NCBI GenBank assembly: GCA_910579655.1
Contig: CAJTVE010000008.1
Span: 1-64,000 of the forward strand
Length of the DNA: 64,000 nucleotides
Reading direction: 5' to 3'
From: an uncultured Allobaculum sp.
Lineage (GTDB): Bacteria > Bacillota_I > Bacilli_A > Erysipelotrichales > Erysipelotrichaceae
The position numbers were made by a program, and so were the translations under genes. This document shows positions 49,390 through 58,694 of this stretch, piece by piece (positions within the stretch are counted from its first letter, which is position 1; the number at the start of each line of letters is the position of its first letter). The notes beneath the pieces were generated by a model. It searched no databases. It was not told the DNA's origin and worked only from the letters and a program-made list of their open reading frames with translations.

Positions 49390-51252
49390 ATGACGGATAA
49401 ACAACTTGCTCAACAGATCATCCAATATGCAGGCGGAAAAGAAAATCTTTCCTCGGTTGCCCATTGTGCTACCAGACTTCGCCTGATTGTTAATGACAAA
49501 GATAAAATTGATACTGACAAAATCGAAAATCTTGAAAAGGTCAAAGGATCTTTCTTTAACTCTGGTCAGTACCAGATTATCCTGGGAACCGGCCTGGTCA
49601 ATCGCATCTATGATGAAGTCTGTGCTTTAACTGGTTACACCGGAACCGCCAACACTGCCCAAAATGAAAAGAAAGAATATGGAAACTGGTTCCAGAGAGC
49701 CATCCGGATGTTTGCGGATGTGTTTGTTCCAATTATTCCAGTCCTGGTTGCAACGGGTCTGTTCATGGGACTTCGTGGATTGCTCACACAGGATGCCGTC
49801 CTTGCCATCTTCGGTATGACAGCCGAACAGGTTCCAGCCAACCTGCTGCTCTTTACCCAGATCCTGACAGATACTGCATTTGCTTTCCTGCCAGCGCTGG
49901 TCTGCTGGTCAACCTTTAAAAACTTTGGCGGGTCTCCTGTCATCGGAATTGTCCTGGGCTTGATGTTGGTCAGCCCTAGTCTTCCAAGTGCTTACGATGT
50001 CGGCAGCGGTGCTGCCATGCCTCTGACTTTCTTTGGTTTCTTAAATGTCAGCGGCTATCAGGGTTCCGTTCTTCCTGCCTTCGTTACTGGAATCGCTGGA
50101 GCCAAATTCGAAAAACTGCTCAGAAAACACGTACCAGATGCAATTGATCTGATCGTCACCCCATTTCTGACTCTGTTATTTGGTGTCATAATCGCCTTAT
50201 TCATCGTTGGTCCAATCATGCATGGTATTGAAAGTGTTGTTCTGGTTGCCGTCGAATGGATTCTTTCCCTTCCATATGGAATTGGCGGCCTGCTCTATGG
50301 ATCATTTGGTCAGCTGCTGGGTATCTTTGGTGTGCACCACATTCTCAACTTCCTGGAAATCAGCATGCTGGCAAGCACCGGCTGGAACTTCCTCAACCCA
50401 ATCGGCTCCTGCGGCAACATGGCCCAAGCCGGATCGGTTCTGGCTGTTGGCGTAAAATCCAAAGATAACAAAATCAAACAGATTGCCTATCCCTCCGCTC
50501 TTTCCGCAATGCTTGGAATTACTGAACCTGCAGTATTTGGTGTCAACCTTCGCTTTGTCAGCCCATACATTATGGCTATGATCGGCGGCGGTGTCGGTGG
50601 ATTTATCGCTTCCTTAACTGGCCTGAAAGCAACGGGCATGGCAGTAACCGGTATTCCTGGCATGCTACTGTACCTCAATAACATGCTTCCAATGTACATC
50701 GTGGCCAACCTATCTGCATTTGCGACTTCCTTTGCACTGACCTGGTTATTCGGTTTCAAAGACCAGAAAAAAACTGTTAACAAAGTCGTTGAAGAAGAAG
50801 CGGAATACACTGAAAACCCTGAACTTCAGAACACCGGATTTGTTCAGCCTGTAGCTGGGGATCTCATTCCTCTTGCAAAAGTCAGTGATCCAGTTTTTGC
50901 CTCCGGAACGATGGATCCTGGTGTTGGTATTCTTCCATCGAATGGACATCTTGCTGCCCCTTGCAATTGTGAAGTCATGATGGTCTTCCCAACCGGTCAT
51001 GCTATCGGCCTGAAAACAGATGATGGTGAAGAAATCCTGATCCATATCGGCATCGATACCGTCTCCCTTGATGGAAAAGGCTTTAAAGTCCATGTCCACC
51101 AAGGCCAGTATGTTTTAAAAGGTCAGTCTCTGATTGATTTTGACCTTTCTGTTATCAAAGAAGCAAACCTGGATCCGGTGGTCATCATGATTACCACTAA
51201 CAACGAAGATCCAGAAGCCCTGCCTTTACATATGGAACCTATCGCAGCCTGA
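49390..51252 (+). CDS. PTS permease EIIBCA, sucrose/beta-glucoside family
   Basis: A 620-residue permease. EIIB at the N-terminus carries its Cys in VAHCATRLRLIV; EIIC follows with about 10 membrane segments including HHILNFLEISML and GITEPAVFGVNLRFVSP; EIIA at the C-terminus has FPTGHAIGL and the phosphorylated His in ILIHIGIDTVSLDG. By position between GH32 and GH36 genes it probably imports sucrose, or a galactosyl-sucrose or related alpha-glycoside, as the phosphate ester. An AGAAAGGAAAT site precedes the ATG. Confidence 0.92.
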   Translation: MTDKQLAQQIIQYAGGKENLSSVAHCATRLRLIVNDKDKIDTDKIENLEKVKGSFFNSGQYQIILGTGLVNRIYDEVCALTGYTGTANTAQNEKKEYGNWFQRAIRMFADVFVPIIPVLVATGLFMGLRGLLTQDAVLAIFGMTAEQVPANLLLFTQILTDTAFAFLPALVCWSTFKNFGGSPVIGIVLGLMLVSPSLPSAYDVGSGAAMPLTFFGFLNVSGYQGSVLPAFVTGIAGAKFEKLLRKHVPDAIDLIVTPFLTLLFGVIIALFIVGPIMHGIESVVLVAVEWILSLPYGIGGLLYGSFGQLLGIFGVHHILNFLEISMLASTGWNFLNPIGSCGNMAQAGSVLAVGVKSKDNKIKQIAYPSALSAMLGITEPAVFGVNLRFVSPYIMAMIGGGVGGFIASLTGLKATGMAVTGIPGMLLYLNNMLPMYIVANLSAFATSFALTWLFGFKDQKKTVNKVVEEEAEYTENPELQNTGFVQPVAGDLIPLAKVSDPVFASGTMDPGVGILPSNGHLAAPCNCEVMMVFPTGHAIGLKTDDGEEILIHIGIDTVSLDGKGFKVHVHQGQYVLKGQSLIDFDLSVIKEANLDPVVIMITTNNEDPEALPLHMEPIAA

Positions 51253-51357
51253 AAGAATCGCTGCCAATCCACAGCAGGAAAACAGCCTCCAAAAAGAAAA
51301 CTGGACTCATCCCAATAAAAAAAGATTCACCATACAGAAAAAACAGAAAGGACAAAA

Positions 51358-51385
51358 GAGAATCCCGCCGTGGATTCTCTTTCTT
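51358..51385 (+). terminator. Hairpin between the PTS and GH36 genes
   Basis: GAGAATCC-CGCCGT-GGATTCTC is a perfect 8-bp stem followed by TTTCTT. The U tract is short, so it is probably a leaky terminator or attenuator. It contains the GTG that an extended GH36 frame would use, which argues for the ATG at 51394. Confidence 0.6.
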
Positions 51386-51393
51386 ATAAGGAT

Positions 51394-53508
51394 ATGATTG
51401 ACTTTCAGATCGATGATCACCTGATCCATTTATCCAACAATCTGGTTTCCTACATCATGGAAATCAGACAGGGGCGGCTGCTTCACGTCTATTTTGGATC
51501 CAGAATCAAGTGCTGGCTTTCGCTGGAACAAAGCATAGCCTATAAACGCAATTACGTAACTGAACACGATGAATTTCTAATCCCCTTTGATGAGATTCCC
51601 TTTGAATATCCACAGTTTGGTCAGGGTGATTATCGAGAAGATGCCCTCCGCCTGGAATGTCCATCAAGCAAGATCGACTATTTTGATTTTCGCTTTGACC
51701 ACTTGGATCTCTATGACGAACTCAAAGCACCGGATGGAATGCCCGGGATTCAGGGAGAAGGAAAAACACTAGTCATCACCCTGACTACACCGGACCGGAA
51801 CTTGCTGCTTGAACTGTATTACGGCATGAACGAAAGTTTTGCGGGCATTTTCCGATTTCAGAAACTGATCAACCACTCGTTTCAGACTCTCCAGATCAAA
51901 AAAATGGCCAGTGCCAGCCTGGATCTGCCTCCTGAAAGATGGAAACTGCTTTCCTTGGCTGGAACCCATTTAAAAGAAGGAAGCATCCAGATTACCAATC
52001 TGCCCAATGGCACAATCACGTTCGACAGCAAGCGCGGCTCTTCTTCCTCCCAGCACCCACCTTTTCTGGCCCTGTGTCAAGGCCAGGCATCATGGGATAA
52101 AAACAATGTCATTGGACTGGCCCTGCTCTATTCTGGAAACCATGCCGAAGTCGTTGAACGGGACTACTATTCCCAGATCCGAATCACTGCCGGTCTTCAT
52201 CCTGACACCCTCAACTGGTCACTTGGACCGTATAATTCTTTCTGCACTCCGCAATGCGTACTGACTTATAGTGAAAATGGGCTGAATGGTATGGCTCATC
52301 AGTTTCATGAACTGTATCTTCACCACCTGTTCAAAAAAGAGACTGCCCCATTACTCATCAACTCATGGGAATCGTTCTACTACAACACGACCTCAGAAAA
52401 CCTGCTTGATCTTGCCAAAAGAGCCAGCGATGCCGGACTGGAGATGCTCGTCATTGATGATGGCTGGTTTCGCAAGGAAAACAACTCCCGCTCTCCGATC
52501 GGGGACTGGAAACTGAATGCGAAAAAAATCCCTGAAGGTCTCAAAAAACTTTCCAGCAAGATTGAGAACTTTGGTCTGGAGACCGGACTCTGGCTGGAAC
52601 CCGAAGCCATCTCTGCCAACAGCGAACTATATGCGAAACATCCAGAGTGGATTTTGCATCTACCAAACCTCAAAACGGTGGAAGGTCGGCATGAATATCT
52701 GCTCGATCTTTCCCTTCCTGAAGTCCAGGAGCATATCCTCAATCTGTTAGAGACCTGCCTGTCATCAGGCAAGATCCACTACATCAAATGGGATATGAAC
52801 CGTCCGCTAACAGACATTCGAACCAGTGAAAAAAGTCATCGCTATATTCTTGGCCTTTATCGCATTCTGGATACTGTCACCCAAAAGTATCCGGAGGTCA
52901 TCATTGAGGGCTGTTCAAGCGGCGGAAATCGACTTGATCCAGGCATTCTAGCCTATGTTCACCAAAACTGGGCTTCCGATAACACTGATCCCTTTGACCG
53001 CATCAAAATCCAATCTGGTCTTTCCCTGTTTTTACCGCCACAGAAACTGACTGCCCATGTCTCAGCATCCCCCAACCATCAGACCGGCCGTCTGAGCAAA
53101 ATGGAAGATCGATTTGCGCTGACCCGCTTTTTCAACCCAGGATATGAGCTGAACCTGGCAAACCTGAACGACCAGGAAATGGATGATCTCAAAAAAGAAA
53201 TCAAGATTCTCAAAGCCGAACGAGACTGGATGAAAGAAGCCGATTTCTATCAGGAAGATGGCTATTGGGCTAAAGTCGATAAATATAAAAACAAAGCCGA
53301 ACTGTTGATCTTCCAGGAACACTTCGAGCCGAACCAGGCTCATCGCCCTATTCGACTTTCTTTCATGGATACGGAGGCAATTTACCATCTCTCACCGCTT
53401 GGAATCCACATGAGTGGTGAACAGCTTGCCAGACATGGTTTTACAATTCCATTACCGGATCATGATTTCAAAGTATTCTCACTTGTTGTAGAAAAGATTT
53501 CGGAGTAA
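51394..53508 (+). CDS. Alpha-galactosidase (GH36)
   Basis: A 704-residue GH36 enzyme that removes terminal alpha-1,6-galactose from melibiose, raffinose or stachyose. Landmarks: VIDDGWFRKE and GLWLEPEAIS in the barrel, the nucleophile Asp in IKWDMNRPLTD, EGCSSGGNRLDPGIL, and the acid/base Asp in WASDNTDPFDR. I chose the ATG at 51394 because its first 24 residues align without gaps to the second GH36 of this window and because the earlier GTG lies inside a hairpin. It is the last gene of the AraC-controlled locus. No signal peptide, hence cytosolic. Confidence 0.92.
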   Translation: MIDFQIDDHLIHLSNNLVSYIMEIRQGRLLHVYFGSRIKCWLSLEQSIAYKRNYVTEHDEFLIPFDEIPFEYPQFGQGDYREDALRLECPSSKIDYFDFRFDHLDLYDELKAPDGMPGIQGEGKTLVITLTTPDRNLLLELYYGMNESFAGIFRFQKLINHSFQTLQIKKMASASLDLPPERWKLLSLAGTHLKEGSIQITNLPNGTITFDSKRGSSSSQHPPFLALCQGQASWDKNNVIGLALLYSGNHAEVVERDYYSQIRITAGLHPDTLNWSLGPYNSFCTPQCVLTYSENGLNGMAHQFHELYLHHLFKKETAPLLINSWESFYYNTTSENLLDLAKRASDAGLEMLVIDDGWFRKENNSRSPIGDWKLNAKKIPEGLKKLSSKIENFGLETGLWLEPEAISANSELYAKHPEWILHLPNLKTVEGRHEYLLDLSLPEVQEHILNLLETCLSSGKIHYIKWDMNRPLTDIRTSEKSHRYILGLYRILDTVTQKYPEVIIEGCSSGGNRLDPGILAYVHQNWASDNTDPFDRIKIQSGLSLFLPPQKLTAHVSASPNHQTGRLSKMEDRFALTRFFNPGYELNLANLNDQEMDDLKKEIKILKAERDWMKEADFYQEDGYWAKVDKYKNKAELLIFQEHFEPNQAHRPIRLSFMDTEAIYHLSPLGIHMSGEQLARHGFTIPLPDHDFKVFSLVVEKISE

Positions 53509-53672
53509 GCGCTCAAGACCAGCTGAATACTGACTCACACGCTGATCTGCCACTGTTCTTGACCACCGGTCTTTGACATTGCCGCAGCATCACTTTTCAG
53601 CGCCAATTCAGCCTTCCCAGCTTTTGCGCTGCCCCCAGCCTCTCCTATTCAATTCGCATGTGAAGACAGATA

Positions 53673-53736
53673 CAGCTGATCCAGGCTTACAAAGAGCATT
53701 TATTCGCTTAATCAAGTTCTGGATCAGCTGTTTTTG
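53673..53736 (+). terminator. Intrinsic terminator of the GH32-PTS-GH36 locus
   Basis: CAGCTGATCCAG pairs perfectly with CTGGATCAGCTG across a 34-base loop, followed by TTTTTG. Confidence 0.8.
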
Positions 53737-53778
53737 AATTCCATTTTCAAGATTGTTTTTGAATTGATTCAAGTGAAT

Positions 53779-54726
53779 TCAAGACTTGTTTTCCTCTGGG
53801 CTTCCTTCTGCCTTTATCGAAACAGAATTCTCATCCGAAGTCAGCTGGCTGTTTTCTTCAATAATGCGGTTCTGTACCTGGCGGCGGGTTTCAATCAACC
53901 TTGAATAATAGAGCTTGTAGTCCAGATTTTTCTGATAATTCGTGGAAAAGTAGCAGGCATACAGAATTTCAAGCAGTAGATGAATGGAGTTTTGCGAAGC
54001 AAAGGGACCAATTTTGGAATATTGCTTTTCCCGGGTCGAGACCTTCAGGACAACATTGGCCGCTTTAGAAAGACTGTTATCCCCGACACTGGTCAACGCC
54101 AGAATGGGAACCTGCCGCTGTTTAAAAAAGGGCAGTGTTTCCAGAAGGGCTGGTGATTCTCCTGAATAAGAAACCACAATAGCAAGATCTTTCTCATCCA
54201 GTCTGGCCGCTTCTAAAAGCAGATCTCCATTGAGCTGACAGATTGACGCCTCCCTGCCAATCCGATGAAGCCGGAAGATAAACAGCTCACAGAGATAGGT
54301 CAGATCACTGAGCGCAAACATCTTGATATGGACGGCATTTTTCATCAGCCGCACCGCCCGGTTAAGCGTTCCATACTCCAGCAAGTCAAAGGTATCCTTA
54401 GCGCTCTCCTGAAACAGCGAAGTCAAAGATCCGGCGATTTCCATATAATTTTCGCCGGGCTTAAATGGAAAATTGGCATCCTGATTCTGGAAGGAACTTG
54501 CCAGATACGCCTCTTCCTGCAGATAGGCTTCTTTCAGTTCACTCCATCCGGAATATCCCAGTTTCTTGGCAATGCGCACCAGCAGACTTGGAGAAGTAAA
54601 GGTTTCCCTGGCAATGGCTGAAGCGGAATAGTCAGCAAGTTCCATTTTCTTGTCCAGAATAAAATCCACAATCACCTTTTCCGTTGCGGAAAACGGATAT
54701 TCCTTCAGTCGATCCTGCAGCAGCAT
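53779..54726 (-). CDS. RpiR/MurR-family transcriptional regulator
   Basis: A 315-residue regulator. The N-terminal helix-turn-helix (FPSATEKVIVDFILDKK-like start, then IARETFTSPSLLVRIAKKLG) is followed by a SIS domain that senses a phosphorylated sugar (LAIVVSYSGESPALLETLPF). A polar tail of about 50 residues (TSDENSVSIKAEGSPEENKS) extends beyond the SIS fold. It is divergent from the TauE-like gene, and two palindromes with GTAAAC-type half-sites lie between them. I prefer the ATG at 54726, where RpiR proteins normally begin; a GTG seven codons upstream is possible. Confidence 0.9.
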   Translation of the reverse strand: MLLQDRLKEYPFSATEKVIVDFILDKKMELADYSASAIARETFTSPSLLVRIAKKLGYSGWSELKEAYLQEEAYLASSFQNQDANFPFKPGENYMEIAGSLTSLFQESAKDTFDLLEYGTLNRAVRLMKNAVHIKMFALSDLTYLCELFIFRLHRIGREASICQLNGDLLLEAARLDEKDLAIVVSYSGESPALLETLPFFKQRQVPILALTSVGDNSLSKAANVVLKVSTREKQYSKIGPFASQNSIHLLLEILYACYFSTNYQKNLDYKLYYSRLIETRRQVQNRIIEENSQLTSDENSVSIKAEGSPEENKS

Positions 54727-54749
54727 ACAACCCACGTCCCTCTCCACAT

Positions 54750-54778
54750 GTTTACAGAAATTTCGAATTCCTGTAAAC
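54750..54778. promoter_or_regulatory. Palindromic operator near the rpiR-type gene
   Basis: GTTTACAG and CTGTAAAC flank 13 bases centred on TTCGAA. It lies 24 bases upstream of the RpiR start codon, where binding would repress that gene. Confidence 0.65.
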
Positions 54779-54917
54779 AGGCAAGTGAAAAGGACGAGCG
54801 TTTTGTGAACAAAAGAAACCGAATCCAGATTTCCTCCTATATTCAGACAGGGATTGATTGAGGCAGAGATTCAGGCAAACTTGTCTGAGATGGTCCATTC
54901 AAGATAAAATGTTCACT

Positions 54918-54938
54918 TTTGTAAATCCTATTTACAAA
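54918..54938. promoter_or_regulatory. Palindromic operator near the tauE-type gene
   Basis: TTTGTAAAT-CCT-ATTTACAAA has perfect 9-bp arms. It shares the TGTAAA/TTTACA core with the operator at 54750-54778. GTTCAC (54911) and GTGAAC (54963) flank it as a wider inverted pair. Likely sites of the RpiR-type protein. Confidence 0.65.
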
Positions 54939-55067
54939 CCCGTCATTGAAAAAGCGAAAGTTTGTGAACGGTTTTGATAGACGCTTTTCAAGTATTTCTT
55001 CTTTTCAACCTGGCTTTTAAGATAAAGCCAGATCAACAAAACACGATTGTTAAAGGAGAAATCAATT

Positions 55068-55787
55068 ATGAATGGAATTGGCATGATTTTAGTGGCTGCA
55101 TTTGCGGCTGGAGTAGTGCAGGCATTAACCGGATTTGGAGCCGGCATTGTGATGATGATCGTATTGCCTCTGTTGTATGCGATCCCGCAGGCCGCTGGAA
55201 TTTCCCAGGCCATCTGTCTGGCCATCTGCGCCATGATGACCTTCCAGTACCGCAAATCCATCCAATGGAAAAAAGCCCTCAAACCGGTTGTTCCCTATCT
55301 GACGGTTTCGAGCTTATGCATTCAGTTCTCAACTCGCGTCAACCAGGAGATTCTGGTCCGGATTTTCGGCGGCTTTCTGGTCCTGCTTTCCCTCTACTAC
55401 CTGTTCTTCAACAAGAACGCCGGCCCAAAAGAAATGTCCAGACCCATGTCTGCTCTTTACATTGTCGCTTCTGGTCTTTGTGATGGTCTGTTTGGCATCG
55501 GCGGCCCGCTGATGGTGATCTACTTTCTGAACCTGACCAAAGACAAAAAAGAATACCTGGGAACGATGCAGGCCTTTTCCATCCTCAACGTCCTCTGGAA
55601 CACCCTGTTTCGCCTGTATAGCGGTATCCTCACCACTGCCCACTTGCCAATGATCGCTGCAGGGATGGCTGCTATCCTGATTGCTTCCGTTCTGGCCAAG
55701 AAAGCCGTTGAAAAAATCGATGATGCCAAACTGCGCAAGATGACTTACCTGTTGATTGGGATCTCCGGCTTGCTGAACGTTCTTTAA
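55068..55787 (+). CDS. TauE/SafE (TSUP) family anion permease
   Basis: A 239-residue membrane protein with about 7-8 hydrophobic segments. Duplicated TauE motifs are visible: VVQALTGFGAGIVMMIVLPL in the first half and GLCDGLFGIGGPLMVIYFL in the second. The family moves sulfite, sulfonates, sulfolactate or other organic anions, usually outward. Control by a SIS-domain RpiR regulator hints at a sugar-derived ligand, but this is inference. The ATG at 55068 has an AAAGGAGAA site; the in-frame TTG seven codons earlier is less likely. Confidence 0.88.
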   Translation: MNGIGMILVAAFAAGVVQALTGFGAGIVMMIVLPLLYAIPQAAGISQAICLAICAMMTFQYRKSIQWKKALKPVVPYLTVSSLCIQFSTRVNQEILVRIFGGFLVLLSLYYLFFNKNAGPKEMSRPMSALYIVASGLCDGLFGIGGPLMVIYFLNLTKDKKEYLGTMQAFSILNVLWNTLFRLYSGILTTAHLPMIAAGMAAILIASVLAKKAVEKIDDAKLRKMTYLLIGISGLLNVL

Positions 55788-55877
55788 ACCCAAAAGGGCC
55801 CAATACGATAAACGAACATCTCCTCTCAGAACCTGCCACCAGAATCTGGCAGCTTCTTTATCTCCCTTTCTGATCCA

Positions 55878-55917
55878 AGACCCAAACTCTTCCCCTTCAA
55901 AGATTTTGGGTCTTTTT
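55878..55917 (+). terminator. Intrinsic terminator after the tauE-type gene
   Basis: AAGACCCAAA pairs with TTTTGGGTCTT, followed by TTTCC. It is about 90 bases past the stop codon. Confidence 0.7.
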
Positions 55918-55944
55918 CCTTTTCAGACTGGATTGACAATTCTG

Positions 55945-55985
55945 AAAAAAAAGAACCTGTCCGATTTCTGTATCAGACGGGTTCT
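55945..55985 (-). terminator. Intrinsic terminator after pcp
   Basis: On the minus strand AGAACCCGTCTGA pairs with TCGGACAGGTTCT, followed by TTTTTTT. Confidence 0.85.
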
Positions 55986-56024
55986 CTTTCTGAACTATTC
56001 TATTGTAAATTGTCTGGATAAACT

Positions 56025-56669
56025 TTAATGGGTATCGCCGGTATGAAGCTCAATATCCGTGTCATGTTCGATCACGGCTTCTACCGCTTTTTCAAGACCT
56101 CTGGAAATTGTCTTCAGATCCATAGAAGGCGTGCCATTGGCTTTGTTCACAGCCTGTTCAGTCATGAACGGAACATGGATAAAGCCGCCTTTAATGCCCG
56201 GGAAGAAATGCTCAATCTGGTAAAGCAGTTCATACATCAGAAAATTGCAGACATACGTTCCGGCACTATAGGAAACAAATGCAGGAATGCCGGCATCCCG
56301 GATGGACTGAACCATTGCTTTGACAGGCAGAGACGTGAAATAAGCAGTTGGACCATCTTCGCGCACAGGAGTGTCGAAAGGCTGATAGCCGGCATTGTCA
56401 GGAATCCGGCCATCCATCAGGTTAATTCCAACCTGTTCCGGCGTAATTGCGCTGCGTCCGCCAGCCTGGCCTACACAGATCACGACATCCGGATGATTGG
56501 CTTCAATTCCTTCCTGCAGGACTTTTCCGGCTCTTTTGAATTCAGTCGGAATCTCCAGCTTAACAATTTCAGCGGATTTGATGGTATCAGGCAGCAGTTT
56601 TACTGCTTCAAAAGCTGGATTGACGGATTCATTTCCAAATGGATTAAAGCCAGTAATAAGAATTTTCAT
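56025..56669 (-). CDS. pcp: Pyrrolidone-carboxylate peptidase
   Basis: A 214-residue cysteine peptidase (family C15) that removes N-terminal pyroglutamate from peptides. The catalytic triad is visible as Glu in TPEQVGINLMDGRIPDN, Cys in SAGTYVCNFLMYELL and His in GGFIHVPFM. It starts MKILITGFNPFGNESVNP, as the family does, after an AGGAGGTC site. It is the last gene of an operon with DUF969 and DUF979 membrane proteins, the usual association, which suggests those proteins import 5-oxoproline or pyroglutamyl peptides. Confidence 0.95.
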   Translation of the reverse strand: MKILITGFNPFGNESVNPAFEAVKLLPDTIKSAEIVKLEIPTEFKRAGKVLQEGIEANHPDVVICVGQAGGRSAITPEQVGINLMDGRIPDNAGYQPFDTPVREDGPTAYFTSLPVKAMVQSIRDAGIPAFVSYSAGTYVCNFLMYELLYQIEHFFPGIKGGFIHVPFMTEQAVNKANGTPSMDLKTISRGLEKAVEAVIEHDTDIELHTGDTH

Positions 56670-56683
56670 GAAAAGACCTCCTG

Positions 56684-57637
56684 TTATTTCAGCGCGATCA
56701 TCATAATGATCTGAACAACAATCATAATTCCGGCAATCAGAACCTGATTGCGAATCACACCAAACTGCTTTTTCATATTCAGCAGGGCAACTGGAACAGT
56801 ATTGAAGTTGGCTGCCATCGGCGTGCAAAGCGTACCACAATATCCGCAAGTCAAAGCAAGCATCCCGATCACAGTCGGGTTGGCGCCATAGGCCAGTACA
56901 AATGGATAGCCGATGCCCACCGTCATGACGGTAATTGCCGCAAAAGCATTTCCCATGATCATCGTAAAGAGCATCATTCCGATCGCATAAACAATGATTC
57001 CAACCGTCACGTTTCCTTCTGGAATAATGTTTCCAACAACCTGGGCGATGACTTCTCCAACGCCAGCCTGGGTGAAGACTGCCCCAAGGCAGGCCAGCAG
57101 CATTGGCAGCATGGAAAGAGGACCAACAACAGAAAGCATGCGTTCAGAATCTTTCATAAACACTTTAAAGGTATTGCCCTTATTCTGGAACATCAAAATG
57201 ATCATCGCCAGAACAACACCAATCGCAACACCATTTAAAGCGGAAAGACCGATTCCAAGTCCGGTCATTGCGCACAGAATCGCAAAGATTCCAATACATA
57301 ATGTCGGGGCAAAAATTTTCATTCCAATTTTCTGATAGTTTGCCTGGGTTTCCTGAACTGTTGGAACATCCGCGTGTCCCTTCGCCACTTTCTTAAAGAC
57401 AGCTGGCAGACACATGAGGACAACCAGAATTCCAGAAACAAGCGAAGGAAGCCACTGGCCAAGGGCCAGAACGATTCCTAACAGAAACCAGAAAATAAAC
57501 GTCCCGACCTGAGAAGGATTTTCTTTGTCTTTCAGGTTTTTAAAGGCTGTATACATGCACATAAAGCCCATAAAAATGTAAATAATTTCCATTACTTTTG
57601 CGCTGAAGGCAATTTCAGGATTTGTAAAAAAACTCAT
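56684..57637 (-). CDS. DUF979 family membrane protein (putative permease subunit)
   Basis: A 317-residue integral membrane protein with about 9-10 hydrophobic segments. It matches the DUF979 family, which is co-encoded with DUF969 and often Pcp. The conserved stretch VLAYGANPTVIGMLALTCGY, then CGTLCTPMAANFN, is near residues 245-275. It overlaps the DUF969 gene by 4 bases (ATGA) and ends 14 bases before pcp. The DUF969/DUF979 pair together has the size of one split ion-transporter-superfamily permease. Confidence 0.87.
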   Translation of the reverse strand: MSFFTNPEIAFSAKVMEIIYIFMGFMCMYTAFKNLKDKENPSQVGTFIFWFLLGIVLALGQWLPSLVSGILVVLMCLPAVFKKVAKGHADVPTVQETQANYQKIGMKIFAPTLCIGIFAILCAMTGLGIGLSALNGVAIGVVLAMIILMFQNKGNTFKVFMKDSERMLSVVGPLSMLPMLLACLGAVFTQAGVGEVIAQVVGNIIPEGNVTVGIIVYAIGMMLFTMIMGNAFAAITVMTVGIGYPFVLAYGANPTVIGMLALTCGYCGTLCTPMAANFNTVPVALLNMKKQFGVIRNQVLIAGIMIVVQIIMMIALK

Positions 57638-58332
57638 TTCAATCCTTCCTCCCCCAGTTCGTCCTTGTAATACTTCTTATACAGACGACGGTCTTTGACA
57701 TAGTAGTAAATGATTGCCAGCACCGTCGCGATCACACAGACAGGAATTTCAATCAGCGCCAGATCAATCAGCTCAACATGAATGCCAAGCCCCTCCAGCG
57801 TGCCCTGCACAAGCAAAGCACCAGAGCCGCCGACAAACAGAACCTGACCAAAGAACCAGGTAATGTTTTCCATACCGGAAGCCATTCCCTTCAGCTCTTC
57901 CATATGATCTTCATTCGGTTTATGTCCTTTGGCAGTGATTGCACCTTCAGCCATTGGCATGATGACTGGACGAACAAAGCCGGCAACGCCGCCAAAACCA
58001 ACGTTGAAGGCCGCAAAAATAGCACGCATGACCCCATAAATGCCGATAACCATGCCACTGGTTGCTCCTTTGAACTTACCGATCAGCCCAGCAGCCGCTT
58101 CCCGCAGGCCATTGCGCTCAAGCGTACCGGTAACAAGCATGACAATGATAAAAATTGCCATATTTCGATTTGCGACAAACGTAGATCCGATTGTTTCAAG
58201 CAATGCGACTGGCGACATTCCGCTTACCAGGGCTGTAGCCGCTGCAGCAAGCAGAATGACCAGAATCGAATTCCATTTCAACGCGAATCCCACGATGACG
58301 ATTACGATTCCAATTAAGCAGAACCAATTCAT
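57634..58332 (-). CDS. DUF969 family membrane protein (putative permease subunit)
   Basis: A 232-residue membrane protein with about 5-6 hydrophobic segments. Family-typical stretches are GFALKWNSILVILLAAAATA, ETIGSTFVANRNMAIFIIV and AAFNVGFGGVAGFVRPVIMP. The ATG at 58332 has an AGAGGTG site; an in-frame start six codons upstream is weaker. First gene of the DUF969-DUF979-pcp operon, with translational coupling to the second. Confidence 0.87.
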   Translation of the reverse strand: MNWFCLIGIVIVIVGFALKWNSILVILLAAAATALVSGMSPVALLETIGSTFVANRNMAIFIIVMLVTGTLERNGLREAAAGLIGKFKGATSGMVIGIYGVMRAIFAAFNVGFGGVAGFVRPVIMPMAEGAITAKGHKPNEDHMEELKGMASGMENITWFFGQVLFVGGSGALLVQGTLEGLGIHVELIDLALIEIPVCVIATVLAIIYYYVKDRRLYKKYYKDELGEEGLK

Positions 58333-58357
58333 AAATACACCTCTTTTCAATGTTTTA

Positions 58358-58386
58358 ACTATATCGGTCCGTGTCCTTGTTTTCCA
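58358..58386 (-). promoter_or_regulatory. Candidate promoter of the DUF969-DUF979-pcp operon
   Basis: On the minus strand TGGAAA (58386-58381), 17 bases, TATAGT (58363-58358). The predicted transcript start is only about 20 bases before the ATG. Confidence 0.45.
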
Positions 58387-58694
58387 TTCTTTTTTTACTG
58401 GATAATCACAATCGCTGATAAATGAAGTGATTTCAGAATGGCCAATTCCAGAAAAAAATGATCCCGGTCCGCATAGCCCATAACTATTTTTAAGATCCTC
58501 AAAATTGGACAGGTTTTAAAGAGGCAAGATTCTCACCAGATTCTCATCGAAAACGGATCAGCCAGGCCAGAACCGATCAGCCAGATCGGCTCTATTGATC
58601 AGCAGACTTGTAAATTGTTTGCCCCCAAGCAAGACCTGAAAACAAGGCCTGAAAGATCCAGGTCAAACTTTTCAGCGATCAAAAGCCCTTGATA
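58387..58694. other. Divergent intergenic region
   Basis: About 300 bases with no gene and no clear structure besides GCCAGGCCAGAACCGATCAG-like short repeats (CCGATCAGCCAG twice near 58555-58585). Confidence 0.35.
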
